NCBI GenBank assembly: GCA_035638075.1
Contig: DASRAU010000015.1
Coordinates: 124,001 to 188,000, forward strand
Reading direction: 5' to 3'
Source: DASRAU01 sp035638075
GTDB lineage: Bacteria; Acidobacteriota; Polarisedimenticolia; Gp22-AA2
DNA length: 64,000 nucleotides
Below are positions 62,829 to 64,000 of the stretch, one piece after another. Made by a program: the position numbers and the translations under genes. Every line of letters begins with the position of its first letter. The first letter of the stretch is position 1. A model generated the notes under the pieces. It searched no databases. It saw nothing but the letters and a program-made list of their open reading frames with translations, and was not told the DNA's origin.

Positions 62829-63849
62829 TCCGCGCTACGCCCGGCAGGCCCTCTTTGCGCCCCTGGGCGAGCGCGGCCAGGAGGCGCTCGGGCGATCCAC
62901 CGTGCTCCTCGTCGGCTGCGGGGCGCTCGGGACGCACCTCGCCGATTCACTGGCGCGGGCGGGGGTCGGCTGCCTGCGGATCGTCGATCGGGACTTCGTC
63001 GAGCGCTCGAACCTGCACCGGCAGTCCCTGTTCGACGAGCGCGACGTCGAGGAGGGTCTCCCGAAGGCGATGGCGGCGGCGCGGCGGCTCCAGGCGATCA
63101 ACCCGGCCATCCGCATCGAGCCGGTCGCGGCCCACCTCGACGCCGGCAACATCACGCGCCACGCCGAGGGCGCCGACCTCTTCCTCGACGGCACCGACAA
63201 TTTCGAGACGCGCTTCCTGCTCAACGATCGGGCGCTCCAGAGCGGCACGCCGTGGGTCTACGCCGCCTGCGTCGGTGCCTACGGGATGACCATGACGATC
63301 CTTCCGGGTGTGACCCCGTGTCTGCGCTGCCTCGTGCGCGAGCCCCCGCCGCCGGGCAGCGTCGAGACCTGTGACACCGCGGGGATCCTGGGGCCGGCGG
63401 CGGCGCTGGCGTCGGCTTTGGCCGCGGGGGAGGCGATCAAGATCCTGTCGGGGGCGCGCGAGGCCTGCAGCCGCGACCTGGTCGCGTTCGACCTGTGGGC
63501 CAACACCACCCAGCGGCTGGCGATGTCACGCGGCGCCATGTCGAAAGGCTGCCCGGCGTGCGACGAGGGGCGTTACGAGTTCCTGGAACAGCGGCTGGGA
63601 ACGAGCGCCATCACCCTGTGCGGCCGCAATGCGGTGCAGATCCGGCCCGGCCCGGGCCGCGTCGCCGACCTCGCCGCCATCGAGCGGCGCCTCGCCCCTC
63701 TCGGCCCCGTCACCCGGAACGCTTATCTGCTGCGCGCGACCATCGACGGCTGCACGCTGGCGATCTTCGCCGACGGCCGCGCCATCGTCTCGGGAACCTC
63801 GGACGAGGCGCGGGCCCGGGCCCTCTACGATCGCTACGTCGGCGCCTGA
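62818..63849 (+). CDS. MoeB/ThiF-family E1-like adenylyltransferase
   Basis: The 343-residue protein activates the C-terminal GG of a ThiS/MoaD-type sulfur carrier. It has LVGCGALGTHLADSLARAGVG (nucleotide loop, about 31-51), VDRDFVERSNLHRQ, DGTDNFETRFLLND, and zinc-site pairs CLRC and CPAC. ETCDTAGILGP includes a candidate active Cys. The last 80 residues (TLCGRNAVQIRPGPG onward) form the ThiF-C-like domain found in Bacillus-type ThiF/MoeB; no rhodanese domain is present. The partner carrier protein is not in the window. ATG 62818 overlaps aroDE. Confidence 0.9.
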   Translation: MPVDPRYARQALFAPLGERGQEALGRSTVLLVGCGALGTHLADSLARAGVGCLRIVDRDFVERSNLHRQSLFDERDVEEGLPKAMAAARRLQAINPAIRIEPVAAHLDAGNITRHAEGADLFLDGTDNFETRFLLNDRALQSGTPWVYAACVGAYGMTMTILPGVTPCLRCLVREPPPPGSVETCDTAGILGPAAALASALAAGEAIKILSGAREACSRDLVAFDLWANTTQRLAMSRGAMSKGCPACDEGRYEFLEQRLGTSAITLCGRNAVQIRPGPGRVADLAAIERRLAPLGPVTRNAYLLRATIDGCTLAIFADGRAIVSGTSDEARARALYDRYVGA

Positions 63850-63852
63850 GGG

Positions 63853-63858
63853 TATGAT
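63853..63858 (+). promoter_or_regulatory. -10 element before the lipoprotein gene
   Basis: TATGAT lies 9 bases before ATG 63868, immediately after the E1 stop, predicting a leader of about 3 bases. Confidence 0.4.
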
Positions 63859-63867
63859 CGCGCTTCC

Positions 63868-64000
63868 ATGAGCCGCCTCGTGAGCCGCCTCCGCGTTCCC
63901 GTCCTTCTCGCGCTGCTCGTCGCCGCGCCGGCGCTCGTGTCCTGCGTCGGCCTGGCCCGCAACCCGAACGTCGCCGGCACCTACAGCGACAAGCTCAGTC
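63868..64000 (+). CDS. Putative lipoprotein, 3' end cut by window edge
   Basis: An open frame of 44 codons runs to the window end. It starts MSRLVSRLRVP, followed by a hydrophobic core (VLLALLVAAPALV) and the lipobox-like LVSC with a Cys at about residue 26, so the mature protein would be a lipid-anchored exported protein. Codon usage has the GC bias of the other genes, and a TATGAT lies just upstream. The family cannot be told from this fragment. Confidence 0.65.
   Translation, partial: MSRLVSRLRVPVLLALLVAAPALVSCVGLARNPNVAGTYSDKLS

Overview
The window is a gene-dense stretch of a high-GC chromosome (strong G/C third-position bias) from a diderm bacterium. Outer-membrane functions include an LpxH-like hydrolase, LpxB, an Mla-type lipid transporter, a Wza/Wzc capsule-export pair and an outer-membrane beta-barrel. 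The DUF4388 protein, a fused AroD-AroE, CAD-like CarA/CarB and a large mixed exopolysaccharide locus would fit Acidobacteriota or a neighbouring deep-branching phylum. That placement is an inference from gene content only. I see no tRNA or rRNA genes, CRISPR arrays, insertion sequences or phage genes. No gap between genes exceeds 300 bases.

Layout. 1-8.8 kb is housekeeping: the tail of an unknown gene, LpxH-like hydrolase, a class IV aminotransferase, a CDF metal exporter, carA-carB and a DUF4388 protein. 8.9-13.7 kb is a surface-glycan module: Wzx flippase, a short NeuB, a NeuA-HAD fusion and a GT-B protein. 13.7-16.1 kb (minus) is a thiolase/glutaryl-CoA dehydrogenase pair. 16.1-21.6 kb (minus) is an operon of two CapK-like ligases, a polysaccharide deacetylase of the type found in PEP-CTERM/EPS loci, and an asparagine-synthase-like amidotransferase. 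21.7-25.9 kb holds two GT4 glycosyltransferases around a second amidotransferase. 25.9-29.5 kb holds PlsC and mlaE-F-D. 29.5-50.4 kb is the core exopolysaccharide locus: UDP-sugar enzymes (GlcA 4-epimerase, UDP-glucose dehydrogenase, GlcNAc 4-epimerase, 4,6-dehydratase, UDP-xylose synthase), GDP-mannose-type pyrophosphorylase, two Wzy/ligase-like proteins flanking a TPR protein, an aminotransferase, an initiating phosphoglycosyl transferase, glycosyltransferases, an OM barrel, Wza, Wzc and a methyltransferase. 50.6-59.2 kb is a chain of lysophospholipid acyltransferase (DUF374), lpxB, yicC, gmk, rpoZ, coaBC, family 4 UDG and priA. 59.2-64 kb holds selD (minus), a CysM-like cysteine synthase, aroDE, a MoeB/ThiF-type E1 and the start of a lipoprotein gene.

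How the genes work together. Most same-strand neighbours overlap by 4 bases (ATGA, GTGA or TTGA), so translation is probably coupled along long operons. Many operons start just after a TAnnnT -10 hexamer with only 7-13 bases before the start codon, which predicts leaderless or nearly leaderless mRNAs.

Most notable points: (1) selD is itself a selenoprotein gene, with an in-frame TGA and a downstream SECIS-like hairpin, so its real start is 72 bases upstream of the obvious one; (2) coaBC is split by a -1 frame change exactly at a run of nine A; (3) CarA and CarB are both of the eukaryotic CAD type; (4) the rpoZ ribosome-binding site and start codon are duplicated in tandem.
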